Source of the DNA: Gyromitra esculenta
Taxonomy: Eukaryota > Ascomycota > Pezizomycetes > Pezizales > Discinaceae
DNA length: 64,000 nucleotides
Assembly: GCA_038503075.1 (NCBI GenBank)
Contig: JBCAML010000016.1
Coordinates: forward strand, 558,001-622,000
Reading direction: 5' to 3'
Shown here piece by piece: positions 46,930 to 58,598 of this stretch (the stretch's first letter is position 1; the number at the start of each line of letters is the position of its first letter). The notes beneath the pieces are model-generated. The model was given only the letters and a program-made list of their open reading frames with translations, was not told the DNA's origin and made no database searches. The position numbers and the translations under genes were made by a program.

Positions 46930-47686
46930 CTGAAAGTCCCGACAAAGCGAGAGAAGTAAGCAATCGGGTAGTGAGAGGATTTGTTGCAGGGAGCCTGTAT
47001 AGTAGGAGCACGTACAGCGAGAGGCTTTGGCCTGGACACCCAATTGACAGTCAGCGGGGGTTGCAGCAGAAGCAGAGCACGGACGGTACGATCGGAAGAC
47101 TAAGGATAGCTCCTCCGATGGGATGTGGGCAATGGGGGTTGGGATTGATACTTACGATTTGAGGGGAGATGGATGCAGGAAGCGGTGGGGAAGAGGGCGT
47201 TGAGGCAGCAGAATAGAACTGATCAACCGATGTCGCAGGCAAGTGGAGTGGCTCGACAGGATGTCGTCGGCAAAGTCTTGACGTGCTGTGAACTGCGTGG
47301 GGGCAGCGTGCAACTGTTCCTCCTCCTCGAATCCCGATTTTCGCTCAGTGGCGGCGGTCTGTGCTCAACCTTGCACTGTGATCTGAGACCCGTTCTTTTC
47401 CCCCGGTCGTGATCTGTGACAAACCATCCCCACCCCCCGGTTTCCAACTGCGGAACCACAAGCGAGGAAGAAAAAAAAAAAAGAAAGACGTGTGACCTCG
47501 AGCTCCTTTGCCAGGCCCAGCGCCAAGCAAAGCGAAAACGAGCGCCCTGGCGTGTATCCATACATATTCCCAGAGCCGCCGCCGCCTTTCAACCCATTGT
47601 GTTTTCAGCAACCTTAAGCTATCTCTTTACACTACTACTTTCCGTCCGCATCGCAGGAAAATACACGACTGCCCTTTTTTCAAATC
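46930..47686. promoter_or_regulatory. Shared upstream region of COX8 and MTR4
   Basis: Divergent intergenic region. Several overlapping frames here are chance products of GC-rich DNA. A 12-A run (about 47470) and a pyrimidine-rich tract before the MTR4 ATG are the only visible features; no factor site is claimed. Confidence 0.4.
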
Positions 47687-50600
47687 ATGTTCGGTGGGAA
47701 CGAGTTGTTCGAGGTTTTCGACAACGATGCTGCGAAGGCAGAGGATCTCTCTAAAAAACCAAGAAAGGAAAAAGACCGCTTCAAGAAGAGATATGCTAAT
47801 GGAAGTGCGCGTCCATTGGAGAAGGATTCTGACGCGGATTCCATATTAGAACCGATGGTAGTAGACACAGAGAGCGGGAGTGGAGCAACCGCCAAACGGC
47901 AGCGACGAGAGGACGATCCTATCACAACGGACGCCTTCGAAATTGAGTCGGTGAGGGAAGTGCCAGCGTCTAGCGGACTGGGGAACCAAGAAACCGAGGG
48001 ACAGTCCATCATCATCCCACATCAAGTCCGGCATCAAGTCTCGCTCCCAACGGACTACAAATACAAGCCTATCGAGAATCATACATTCACTGTTCCACCA
48101 GCTCGGAAATACGACTTCGAATTGGATCCCTTTCAAAAAACCTCTGTAGCAGCAATCGAACGTGGAGAAAGTGTTTTGGTCAGTGCACATACTAGTGCGG
48201 GAAAGACGGTCGTTGCGGAATATGCTATTGCGCAGAGTTTACGAGACAACCAGAGAGTCATCTACACTAGCCCCATCAAAGCTCTCAGTAATCAGAAATA
48301 CAGAGAGTTTACAGCAGAATTTGGCGATGTTGGGTTGATGACTGGTGATACCACCATCAACCCTTCAGCAACATGTCTGGTGATGACGACTGAGGTATGT
48401 CAACATCCATGGTTCTCTTTTGTTGAAGCAATCTTATTAACCAGCCAATAGATTCTACGATCAATGTTGTACAAAGGTTCTGAAGTCATGAGAGAGGTTC
48501 AATGGGTTATTTTTGACGAAATTCATTATATGAGGGACAAAGGTGAGAACGCATCGCATTCTCTTTCATCCTATGACTTTATTAACTGTTAGTAGCTCGT
48601 GGCGTCGTCTGGGAAGAAACAATTATTCTACTGCCAGATAAGGTTCGCTATGTCTTCTTGTCTGCAACTATCCCGAATGCTATGCAATTCGCCGAATGGA
48701 TTTGCAAAACCCACAATCAGCCATGCCATGTCGTCTACACAGATTTCAGGCCTACGCCTTTACAGAATTACTTCTTCCCTGCTGGAGCAGATGGTATCCA
48801 TCTTGTGGTGGATGAGAAAGGTGTATTCCGAGAAGACAATTTCCAGAAGGCCATGGGCTCGCTGGCTGAGAAGCAAGGCGATGACCCAGCCGATATCAAT
48901 GGCCGTGGAGGCCGAGGAAGGAAAAAGTGGCAGACAAATAAGGGAGGGAATAAGAGTAAGGCTCCCTTATGCTGAAGTATAACCGTTTTTCTAACATTAT
49001 TTAAGGTGGTCCTACCGATATCTACAAAATTGTCAAGATGATCATGGTTAAAAATTACAATCCCGTGATCGTATTCAGTTTTAGCAAGCGGGAGTGCGAG
49101 ACCTTGGCCCTTCAAATGAGCCAGCTTGCCTTTAATGATGACGCGGAAAAAGACATGGTTGGCAAAGTTTTCGGAAATGCAATCAGCTCATTATCCGAAG
49201 AGGATCAAGGACTTCCACAAATCCAACACATTCTGCCTCTTCTACGCCGTGGTATTGGCATACATCATTCTGGGCTACTTCCTATACTGAAGGAGGTTAT
49301 TGAGATCCTGTTCCAAGAGGGTCTCATTAAGGTTTTGTTCGCAACCGAGACTTTCTCCATTGGGTTGAACATGCCTGCGAAAACTGTGGTTTTTACAAGT
49401 GTTCGTAAATTCGATGGTAAAGAGCAACGATGGGTATCACCTTCGGAATTCGTCCAAATGTCTGGCCGTGCTGGTCGTCGAGGTCTTGATGATCGTGGCA
49501 TTGTCATTCTCATGATTGACGAAAAGATGGAGCCTCACGTTGCTCGCGAAATTGTGAAGGGAGAGCAAGATCGCCTTAACTCCGCTTTCTATCTTGGATA
49601 CAATATGATCTTGAACTTGATGAGAGTTGAGGGAATCACGCCCGAAAATATGTTAGAAAAATGTTTCTTCCAGTTCCAAAACACTGCCGGTGTTTCAGGA
49701 TTAGAAAGAGGCGAGTCCTTTAATACCCTTCCATGTAACAAAAGTGCTGATCCTTTGACAGAATTAAATGATCTCGAAAGTGAGAAGGCCAATATGGTTA
49801 TTGAGGACGAGACCGTTGTACGAGAGTACTACGATCTTCGACAGAAACTGGATACATACGCTAAAGACATGCGTGATGTTATCAACCACCCTAACTACTG
49901 CCTCCAATTTATGCAACCTGGGCGATTAGTTAAGATCAAGTACCAAAATCACGACTTTGGCTGGGGAGCCGTTGTCAACTACTCGAAGAGAGCTCGTGGC
50001 AAGGTAGGCACTAAAATATTCCCCTAATCAATTGAATTTTCTTCCTAACTAGTTCCTAGAGTCAAATTGAAGACTTCCCACCTCAAGAAGCTTATGTTGT
50101 CGACGTACTACTTTGCCTTGCAGCAGATGCACCGACCTCAGCCAGAACTGGTATCGACCTTCCTCCCGGCGTAAAGCCTCCAAGCCCGGGTGAAAGTGGG
50201 AAGATGGAAGTCGTACCCGTGTTGCTTTCATGTCTGGAAGGTATCGCGGGCATCCGTATCTTCCTTCCAAAAGATATGAAGTCACAGGATCAACGGAATA
50301 CAGCAAGAAAAAATATCGATGAAGTCAAGCGGCGGTTTGGCGATGGTATCTCTATGCTTGATCCTATTGAGAACATGGGCATTACCGATGAGTCGTTCAA
50401 GAACCTCCTTAGAGTAAGTAATTCAATGCTGTGGTACGAAAGTAAGTAACTTTCGCTAACAGGGCTGTGTATTAGAAAATCGAGGTCCTCGAGTCAAGAT
50501 TATTGTCCAATCCACTTCACAACTCTCCCCGATTAGAGGATCTATACAATCGCTATAGTCTCAAGGCCGAACTCAAAGAGAAGATTAAAGCTATCAAGAA

Positions 50601-51340
50601 AAAAATCACGGTAGCACATTCCATCATGCAACTCGACGAACTCAAGTGCCGTAAGCGTGTATTGAGAAGACTTGGGTTTATTGCCGACAATGATGTAATT
50701 CAGCTGAAGGCAAGGTACGTTTATAAGCTCCCACCTCGTTTATTTACCAGTTACTGATACTTTTCATTTAGAGTTGCTTGCGAGATCAGTTCAGGCGACG
50801 AGCTCCTCCTCGCCGAACTACTTTTCAACCGCACTTTCAACGAGCTGACTCCCGAGCAAGTTGCAGCACTCCTCAGCTGCTTCGTTTTTGAGGAAAATAG
50901 TAAGAACGAAGTGAAACTCTCTGAAGAACTTGCGAAACCATTCCAGAACCTGCAATCTCAGGCACGATTGATCGCCAAAGTCTCCCAAGATAGTAAGCTT
51001 CCGGTTTCTGAGGATGAATATGTGCAAAAATTCAAGCCGCAGTTGATGGAGGTTGTATACACTTGGTCCAAGGGAACTTCGTTTGCTGCTATTTGCAAAA
51101 TGACCGACGTTTATGAGGGGAGCTTGATCCGTATGTTCAGGCGTTTGGAGGAGTTGTTAAGACAGATGAGCCTTGCGGCTAAGGTTATGGGTAGTACGGA
51201 GCTTGAGGAGAAATTTGATCAGTCGCTGGAAAAGATTAAGAGAGGTATGTATCTCCTCGCTTCTACGCTCGTTCAATGCAATAGCTTGCTAACTACCGAA
51301 TTTCACAGACATCGTAAATGCTGGTTCACTCTATTTGTAA
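47687..51340 (+). CDS. MTR4: Exosome-associated RNA helicase Mtr4 (Dob1)
   Basis: Ski2-like DExH helicase that feeds RNA into the nuclear exosome and is part of TRAMP. Eight exons, 47687-48394, 48452-48542, 48596-48955, 49006-50003, 50060-50413, 50476-50714, 50772-51244 and 51309-51340, give 1084 residues. After a charged, disordered N-terminus come motif [16 protein letters not shown], motif [11 protein letters not shown], motif [11 protein letters not shown], motif [17 protein letters not shown] and motif [14 protein letters not shown]. The arch/KOW region follows ([21 protein letters not shown]), then the helical bundle and the family C-terminus [13 protein letters not shown], the last nine residues of which are on a 32-nt final exon. 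It acts with Rrp44, encoded 42 kb upstream in this same window. Confidence 0.95.
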
Positions 51341-51686
51341 GATTGGTGATGCTAGAACAAAATATCCAGAGGGCAGAGTGGAATGAATGGGAAAAATTAA
51401 ATGCATGATCGGTTTGATCCAGTTGACACATTCTTTATACTTTGCGAATATATTCCTTGTGTAGAACGGCCCGTTTTTTTCTTTCTTATTTCGAGAGGAA
51501 TAGATATATTCCTGGATCTGTACATAGTAATTTTTACCAGTAGCCTTATTAGTGTTCCCACATGTTCAGGAGGTATTTTTGCATGGGTTTGGAAAAGTAG
51601 CTTGAGGAGAAATTATTGAGATTGTCTTGAAAACTAAAACTAGGTATTATGTCTATTTATTGGAGATTACGAACGATCATAGTTCA
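51341..51686. other. MTR4 3' flank
   Basis: AT-rich; no gene seen. Confidence 0.5.
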
Positions 51687-52058
51687 TCACTTGCCTAAAA
51701 CATCAAGGAAGCTACAGTATTTATATAGGTTCCCGATACGGCTTTCCCTATTTAAAGGCTTTAGATGATTCAGCAAATATTTAAAGTATGTATGCAAGAG
51801 CTTCTCCAAGCGCCGGTCAAACATATTTATAGGTACTACCTTATTTCCATCGGTGCACAGAAGCAGTGATTGATTAAAACCCTTGAGCCTATTTTTCGCA
51901 TACGTACCATAGATTAATGAGACTTCTTGCACCAATGCAATAATCTTCATGCGGAACTTAGCAGTGAAGTTTACATCTAGAATGCCAAGATTCTCCTTTA
52001 GAACAACTGGTAGGAAAGTGGAAAGTGGACTTGGCACTAGGCCTAGCTGACCTCCCAT
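51687..52058 (-). CDS. Hypothetical protein, 123 residues
   Basis: Single frame with no recognised domain. It is basic and Leu-rich (RLEKLLHTYFKYLLNHLKPLNRES), without signal peptide or obvious membrane span, in an AT-rich region next to gene-free DNA. Could be a relic of a larger element or a chance frame; nothing nearby argues for a role. Confidence 0.25.
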   Translation of the reverse strand: MGGQLGLVPSPLSTFLPVVLKENLGILDVNFTAKFRMKIIALVQEVSLIYGTYAKNRLKGFNQSLLLCTDGNKVVPINMFDRRLEKLLHTYFKYLLNHLKPLNRESRIGNLYKYCSFLDVLGK

Positions 52059-52542
52059 GACCTGAGACTATTGCCCATCTAACCGAAAATGGTAGGCCTG
52101 CTGTAGGCCAACATAGCCTGTGACCCTCTAGATGGGGCCGTATGACTTGGTCACACGGTTTGCCCTAGGTTAGAGTAGCGCCATCAAATGCTCGAAAAGA
52201 CATAGTTTAGATAAAATCATAGCAGTAAATAAATGAGTTGATATGACCATTATCAGAAAGACAGATTAAAGCTGTGCTAAGGGTATATGTACACGTGGTA
52301 CTTAAATCTGTACTACAAGATGAATGGGGTGATATAGAGAACCAAAACGACATATATGCTAGCCTCTATTTAAAATAAACTTATTATCGTATTCCTTAAA
52401 TGTGGTAAAGGAAGCAGCATAGACACTAAAAAAATCCACAAATGCATGTAGATCTTGTATGCACCTCTAGCATATGAAAATACAATCAGCCGGGGTCAAT
52501 ATCCCCAATCCCCAAGACCCGCGGGGAACATACTAGCCAGGT
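52059..52542. other. Intergenic stretch
   Basis: AT-rich 3' flank of kinase copy 2; nothing recognisable. Confidence 0.5.
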
Positions 52543-53964
52543 TTATAAGAAACAACAAAACATCCGATCGCGAAGGCGCCGTTTACCGCCTTCGGGAATA
52601 GCATGAGTCCCGACTTTCTCGGATACCCTTCCAGTTTTATTCGTGGCCTTAGTGGCCATAGTGGTCTCTTCCCCCCACTGGAGCTCCCCTGAAATCTCGA
52701 GGCCTTTTTTCCTCCAGTCTGCAAAAAATCTTTCTGCGTCCACATAGCGATGTTGGTGCAAGAACCCGTCTGTTGCAAACTCAAACAGCCTTCGAACAAG
52801 TCTATGGCTTTCCGAATACGCATACTCAGTATAAGATGGGCCCATAAGGCTATCAAAAAGCTCCTTCCTTTCCCGAGCTTCCGGGTCATCAGGTGTCTTG
52901 CAGAGCACAGCTTCATCTTCTTGATCATCATCATCGTAATTCCAAATCCATGTCGGGGGAGTGCAAGCCACAGAGTATGGAACGAAAGCGGTACCGTCCC
53001 AATCGAGGATGCCTGTGACCACCCATTCTGATTGATGCTTAGATGATCGCCGATCCTGTCCATGGTTGTCGCCTTCCTTTCTAGATACCAAGATATTTTG
53101 AGGGGCAAAATCTGGATGAAATAAATAAAATCCCGTTCCTATAAGATTTACCGCATTCATCTGCACCGCAACCTTACGGAAATTTTCCATGAGCTTTTCT
53201 TCCTTCTCGCCCCGGTGAGTCTTTTGGCCGAACTGCCCCCAGGCGTCGAATTGGCTGATGAAGAGTTGGAATGGTGATTTAGGTCTCGACGTATCATCTT
53301 GCATTCCTCCCCACAGTGTCTCCCCTGCTAGGTTTTTGAAAGTATTTGCCCTGAAATCAACAACCTTGATTTCTGCCACAGGCTTCCCGTCTTCATCACT
53401 TCTTATAGTATTGGAAGCCCCGAGGTATCCTGGTATGGGGGAATGAACTCTGAGTATTTCAACCAAGATCTGGGAAAGTTGGTGAATAATTGACAACCGT
53501 TCGATTTGCGGCATTTCCATGTAAACATCACATAATCGAACTCCAGGAATTTTTGGCTGGATACTATAGACTTCACCAACAGGGTTCTCGTGGGTGAGAT
53601 CGAATTTAATCATCTCAGGTATAGGTACTGTAGTTTTTTCGCGCAAAAAGCACAGAGTAGCAATTTCCCGTTCGATCTGACTATTTCTTTCCCGGGGAAT
53701 ACGCAGAACGTACTCCATGTCCGGCCTCCCATCCATACTATGTATTGTAATTCCAATGACTCGGTTATAGGCACCGCCGTGCATGCGCTCGATTATGATT
53801 GCTTCGGGGGGAATATCAGGCCATAGTGTGGTGCATAAAACTCTAACATGTCCCTCGAACGTTGAAAACGGTTCTTGCGTATAACGGATGGTCGAGGTTA
53901 GAGATGTGAGAGACTCAGAGATCGATATCTCGGAAGCAGTTCGTAGCATAGCAACGGGGTCCAT
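52543..53964 (-). CDS. Aminoglycoside-phosphotransferase-like (APH) kinase, copy 2, with CaaX-like tail
   Basis: Single-exon frame of 473 residues, paralogous to the protein at 29365-30702 along its whole kinase part. Motifs: MHGGAYNRVIGI, YVLRIPRER, LFHPDFAPQNI (catalytic loop), GILDWDGTAFVPYSVACTPP (metal-binding Asp) and RKELFDSLMGPSYTEYAYSESHR. After the shared region it has about 45 extra residues, rich in Thr and Lys, ending KRRLRDRMFCCFL. The last four residues, CCFL, fit a CaaX prenylation signal with Leu as X (geranylgeranyl type), the Cys before it could be palmitoylated, and the basic run before it would suit membrane binding. This suggests a membrane-bound kinase-like protein, an unusual setting for the family. 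Substrate unknown. Confidence 0.85.
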   Translation of the reverse strand: MDPVAMLRTASEISISESLTSLTSTIRYTQEPFSTFEGHVRVLCTTLWPDIPPEAIIIERMHGGAYNRVIGITIHSMDGRPDMEYVLRIPRERNSQIEREIATLCFLREKTTVPIPEMIKFDLTHENPVGEVYSIQPKIPGVRLCDVYMEMPQIERLSIIHQLSQILVEILRVHSPIPGYLGASNTIRSDEDGKPVAEIKVVDFRANTFKNLAGETLWGGMQDDTSRPKSPFQLFISQFDAWGQFGQKTHRGEKEEKLMENFRKVAVQMNAVNLIGTGFYLFHPDFAPQNILVSRKEGDNHGQDRRSSKHQSEWVVTGILDWDGTAFVPYSVACTPPTWIWNYDDDDQEDEAVLCKTPDDPEARERKELFDSLMGPSYTEYAYSESHRLVRRLFEFATDGFLHQHRYVDAERFFADWRKKGLEISGELQWGEETTMATKATNKTGRVSEKVGTHAIPEGGKRRLRDRMFCCFL

Positions 53965-55649
53965 CTCAAAATAAGTGTCAGCTGTATTTCAAGCAAGCGA
54001 TAGAGGCCAACTAACACTGGGAAAAAGTGGCTTGTCTTGCTTGTGGACCTAAAACGATAGTCTCGCAGGTACTCTGATAGCCACACGGATAAACGGTTTG
54101 GTTTGCTCGAGGAACTTATAAGGGAAAGCAATTAACGAAAACAGCGAGAAGACTTAGAGGGAAGAAATAAGAACTGGCGAAAGAACAGAGAGTGATAAAA
54201 TGTAAAGGGCGCAAAAGGTGAGGTGTATTTCTCTCGATGCCCAGAATAGCTCAATCGGAGTCGTGAAGGGCTCTGAGCACTGCCACCTATATGAAACATG
54301 ATGTGGCTTTACATTTTCAGGCCACGACCCTAACTTGACTGTAATGTTGATCGTTTTTTAATCGCACAACGAGCAATAAATATAACTGGCTGGTCAAAAT
54401 CCGCTCAGTCGAATGCCTACCTAATCTAAGTTGTATGCATAATTCTACCCCGCATTATTTCAATTCACACTTCTAGGAACGATAGTAATCTGATTATGTC
54501 TTGCCAAGATTTTGGCATTTCCATCTACAGGAACCAGTGTATAATTGAGTGTATCGACTTCTTTAGTTGAATTTCCGCCCCTAAATGTATTTAAAATCTT
54601 GCAAGACCATATAATTGTTTTCTTACGATCGGTGTTTTCCCTTAAATTTTGCTAAGGCATATAGCTTCGTAGTCTAAGGCCTGCTTGCAGCCAGCATTCT
54701 CAGGCCCCCAACCTGCTTAGAGTGTTTAAAGTCTTGGTTACCAAGTACCAACAAAATTCAATTATAATAAGCTTAAAGTTCAACAGTGAAAATCCCACTT
54801 CGAAGTTATTGCAAGAATTTACGACTCTTGAACAAAAATTCACCAAGTTCACGATACCTAGGCCATAATTCCAAATGACATCTTTTTCTTAAATAACTTC
54901 ATCGTAGGTATCTACCATCAACTACCAGGCCACCCCAACCGAACGAATTCCACCACGACCAAGTCCTGAGATTCCATAATAACTAAAATGGAAAAACAGG
55001 ATTGTCAGTGCAAGTCATCACATTACCGTATTCTGGGAATACTACTAACATACCTGGAACTTTGGTATACGTAACATTAACAATAAGAAGGCCTAACTCA
55101 AACCCTTGCAAGAACTGAGAAATCTGCCCATAAGGGATTGTACCTTGTTCAGGCAGACTGCTCAGTGAGGAGGAGTTACTAGCCCGCGTTTAAATTCGTG
55201 CGCCAATATAGGTAGGTAATAGCTGTGGCCTAATTATGGGATAACATATGGAAAAACCTCACTCTCCTAAGCCCACAGCCACATATGTGGGGATACTAAG
55301 GACTTCTATAGCTTTTGTAATCACGAATAGAGGTGCACCTGACTATCAGTTACTCAAATGAAATACATCATGTGCAACACCACAGCTCATCGGCGTATCT
55401 TCTGGGGTCAATTCTTATTTGATAAGCTAGGACTCTGCTTTATCTTGCAATAGCGACGCCGTATATCATCGCCGATCAGGCCTCCACTTTCCCAGATTTT
55501 GACCCAAATATGCTTGACACGCCACTGCAAGAATATATTCGTCCTCAGAGCCATCTGCTACCGATTCATAAAGACCCTGATTCCTTGACTACCGGTATCG
55601 GTCTTTCCGACCTTTATACTCACCCAGGCCCTCTCAAGCTCTCCCCAAG
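53965..55649. other. Gene-free stretch upstream of kinase copy 2 and the Cys/His repeat gene
   Basis: Contains the upstream regions of two divergent genes. No convincing frame or repeat; AT-rich. Confidence 0.5.
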
Positions 55650-56549
55650 ATGACAAAAATCAAGCTGACCTCGACCATCAAACGCCGTTGCCCGAAGAAA
55701 AGAGAGGGTGGTTGTGTTCGCGAGGATGGGATTTGTACAAAGCACCAGAAAATATGCCCAGTCCACCAAACAAGTCATCTTCAGGGTGAGCCTTGCATGG
55801 ACTGCGACACCAGATTTTCCAACCTCCATATTCGCCTGGGCCCATCCGGAGTATTTAGCAAGCTGCTGAATAGCAAAACGGCTACCAAGAACCGTTGCCC
55901 AAAAAAGAAAATGGGTAATTGCGTTCATCGTGGAGATGGAGTTTGCTCAAGGCACCAGACTATATGTCCAGTTCATCAAAGTAGTCATCTTAAGGACGAA
56001 ACTTGCATAGACTGCGGTACCAATCCTCCCGAGCCTTCTATTCGCCAAAATCCCCCCCGAGCATTTCGCAAATTTATGAGAGGCAGAACAACCACCAAGA
56101 ATCTCTGCCCGAGAAGAAAGCAGGGAAATTGCATAAGTCGCGGTGGGATATGCACGACGCACCAAGCAATATGTTCAACTCACCAAAGAAGCTATCTTCA
56201 AGATGAGACTTGCATAGATTGCGATACCGACTCTTCCAACCCCTCTGTTAACTCAGATCTCCCTCAAGAAAACCCTAAATCGATGAGAGGCAAATCAACC
56301 ACCAAGCACCATTGTCCAAAAAGAAAGCAGGGTAATTGCATTCGCGCCGGGGGGATCTGTACGAAACACCAGACGATATGTCCAGATCACCTCAAATGTC
56401 GCCTCTGGGACGAGCCCTGTATGAGTTGCGAGACGGAGAAGGAAAGAGGTGAGGATCGAGGACAAAGAGATAGCGAACCAACAGAAGAGGTAGAAAAGAA
56501 GCAAGAAGTTGGAAATAAGAAGCCAAAACGCAAGATTAGATTTTGGTAG
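55650..56549 (+). CDS. Four-repeat Cys/His-rich protein of unknown family
   Basis: Single-exon frame of 299 residues made of four tandem modules starting at Cys14, Cys83, Cys153 and Cys222 (period 69-70). Each fits C-x7-C-x(6,7)-C-x2-H-x3-C-x2-H-x9-C-x2-C, with further shared residues: CP[KR][KR] at the start, GNC, G[IV]C, HQ and the closing [DE]-[EP]-x-C-[IM]-x-C. An extra His three residues after the second conserved His is present in modules 1 and 2 but is Tyr or Cys in 3 and 4. Linkers carry F-x-K-x-MRG and TTK. Eight ligands per module would allow two zinc ions each. There is no signal peptide; the C-terminus is charged and ends in KKPKRKIRFW, a possible nuclear localisation signal. A one-module relative lies at 23305-23529. 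I do not recognise the family; DNA, RNA or protein binding are all open. Confidence 0.75.
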   Translation: MTKIKLTSTIKRRCPKKREGGCVREDGICTKHQKICPVHQTSHLQGEPCMDCDTRFSNLHIRLGPSGVFSKLLNSKTATKNRCPKKKMGNCVHRGDGVCSRHQTICPVHQSSHLKDETCIDCGTNPPEPSIRQNPPRAFRKFMRGRTTTKNLCPRRKQGNCISRGGICTTHQAICSTHQRSYLQDETCIDCDTDSSNPSVNSDLPQENPKSMRGKSTTKHHCPKRKQGNCIRAGGICTKHQTICPDHLKCRLWDEPCMSCETEKERGEDRGQRDSEPTEEVEKKQEVGNKKPKRKIRFW

Positions 56550-57650
56550 ACTCCACGAGCTTGCCAAACTTCTGCTTATCGCGTGTGTTATTTTAACAGG
56601 TGAATCCTCCACAAGACCATAAGGCTAGTAAGATATCTGTCTTGAGTGTTTTGGGCTAACTCGATTCTGTCATCCGCATCCTAGAGTGCGGGTGAGTATG
56701 ATCTAGTGAGCCATTTTATGGTATAAAATGAAGGTGGATTCGAATCTTTAAGGCATGCGCATCTTATTTAGGAGAATTTTTTTTCTAGTCGCGCAACACT
56801 TTCAGCGAATATATCACTTAAATGATATATTGATCGTCGCTTTTTCTTTTCTGTTGAAAAACCATTCAGAGGCCTCCCTTTTTCAGAAGTACATATAGTT
56901 TTAAAAATTTAAAACTTTGCCAACTTCTAGACCCTGAGAGATCTTTCAACATGAATTAAAAGTGTGATGTCAATCAAAGTTCATGATCATGCATACAATG
57001 AACGCTGTTAACCCATACTACGGTGTTTAACGTTTCGCCCATACACGTACTTAAGCTATAATCGAGAGCTCATAGTAAAAGTAGATTAGCAGAATCAAGC
57101 TAAACAAAGGAATTTATATATCAAACATTAGACGTAGTTATAGACCAATATGGCATATTAAATTACTACCTTTCAAGCCTAGCAGGCAACAGTAGTACAA
57201 TAAAAACCCTCTAGCTGCTTAAAGTCTCGGATGCTTGAGGTGTAAGAATCCCTGGTATATATCTATAGGCTTCCTAGTGTTTCATTGACACGTCATTATT
57301 CGATATACAGATATCGGTTCGGTCAATAGTCTCACCTACTAAGGAGGGTTGCTCGGGCCGATCTATTCGGCGCCCAAAGAGCCCCCATAAACCTATTATA
57401 TATGACTCCATAGGGAGTATATGTGTGGAGCTCGATCCCCGTTCTTCTCTTCTTTACTTTTACTCGAGACTGAATATCGCATATCTATTCATTGTATTCA
57501 ACAATCCCAGATGTCCATCTATCGAGTGAGAGACTATGATCAAGGTGCAGCTTTTCTGTTACCCGGCTTCGGATAAACGTTTTTCCATTTCCGCTCCACT
57601 CACAACTACAGAAGCTCAAGCTCAATCCAATCCAACAAACAACTCAAGCC
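56550..57650. other. Intergenic stretch with a possible solo LTR end
   Basis: No gene seen. 57300-57490 contains ATATATGAC, a pyrimidine tract and TATTCAACA, an arrangement like U3-R-U5 of an LTR, but no second copy is visible. The last 160 bp are the upstream region of the TRAPPC2L-like gene. Confidence 0.4.
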
Positions 57651-58228
57651 ATGACCTCCCCACGAATCGCCTGCATCGCTATCATCGGCAAAAATGTGGG
57701 TTTTCCCTTCCCCGTATCTTGGCCTCGCTGATGGAATCCAGAACTCCCCTCTCCATCTCTCGACCTTCCCCGCAACTTCTAACACCCTAAAATACCACTT
57801 CCTCACACACGCGACCCTCGATGTATTCCAAGCCCGACTCCCACTAAAGTCAAATGGTGACAGCGATTTTGGTCTTCTTTATTCTGTGGATGAAGGATTA
57901 GCGGCATATGGATGGTTGACGAATACGGGGGTGAAAATTATCATCGTTGTGGATGTGGGCGGTGGTGGGGCTGGAACGTCAGCTATGAAGGATGGGGAAC
58001 TTAAGCCGGTATGTTTTGCTTTTCTACTCCAACCTCAAAGGGAGAGCATGGGAATTAATGTTCAATGAATGGGGAGAATAGGTATTTCGAGCACTGCAAA
58101 CAGCATATATCCACCTAGTTTGTAACCCATTTTACGACAACGACGAAGCAAAGCCGATTACAAGCAAGCGATTTATTGGGGAAGTTAAACGAATTGGGGA
58201 GAACTGGGTACCAGGTTTCGCGGTATGA
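57651..58228 (+). CDS. TRAPP complex subunit 2-like protein (TRAPPC2L / Tca17)
   Basis: Small longin-type subunit associated with TRAPP tethering complexes in Golgi traffic. Exons 57651-57695, 57742-58008 and 58082-58228 give 152 residues. The start MTSPRIACIAIIGKNN is a typical first strand with NSPLHLSTFP following; then FLTHATLDVFQARL, LLYSVDEGLAAYGWLTNTGVK, a Gly-rich insert (VVDVGGGGAGTSAMKDGELK), and VFRALQTAYIHLVCNPFY at the C-terminal helix, all family features. Exon borders keep frame at phase 0. Sedlin (TRAPPC2) is the nearest alternative, but the YGWLTNTGVK region fits the 2-like group better. Confidence 0.88.
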
Positions 58229-58598
58229 TTTGAAGAGGCCGTTTTTGAATGGAGTTTAGACGGAGTTAATGCTGTCTTTTTTTTGTATTTCCCCTCCGCC
58301 TATATCCATTTTATGATTAAAGGGATACTTCTAGCAATTCCACAGCTTACATTATTACCTCGCTATACTCTGGCCAGAGAGCTCCTTGGATGATCGCTTG
58401 TGTCCCGGGGCTCGCCATATCCTGTCTGTTTAAGATTTATTTTTACAAAAACTGTTGGCCGGCATTAGGAAAATTGTAATTATTATAGAAAATTCAATGC
58501 GCCCCAAAACCAATAAAAACCCATCATCTCTCAGAAAATCCGAAAAGCTGAACAAAAGAAAAGGAAGCAAATATTTACAGAACATGCTTACATGATCA
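58229..58598. other. Convergent 3' flanks
   Basis: Short region between two convergent genes; no feature seen. Confidence 0.5.
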
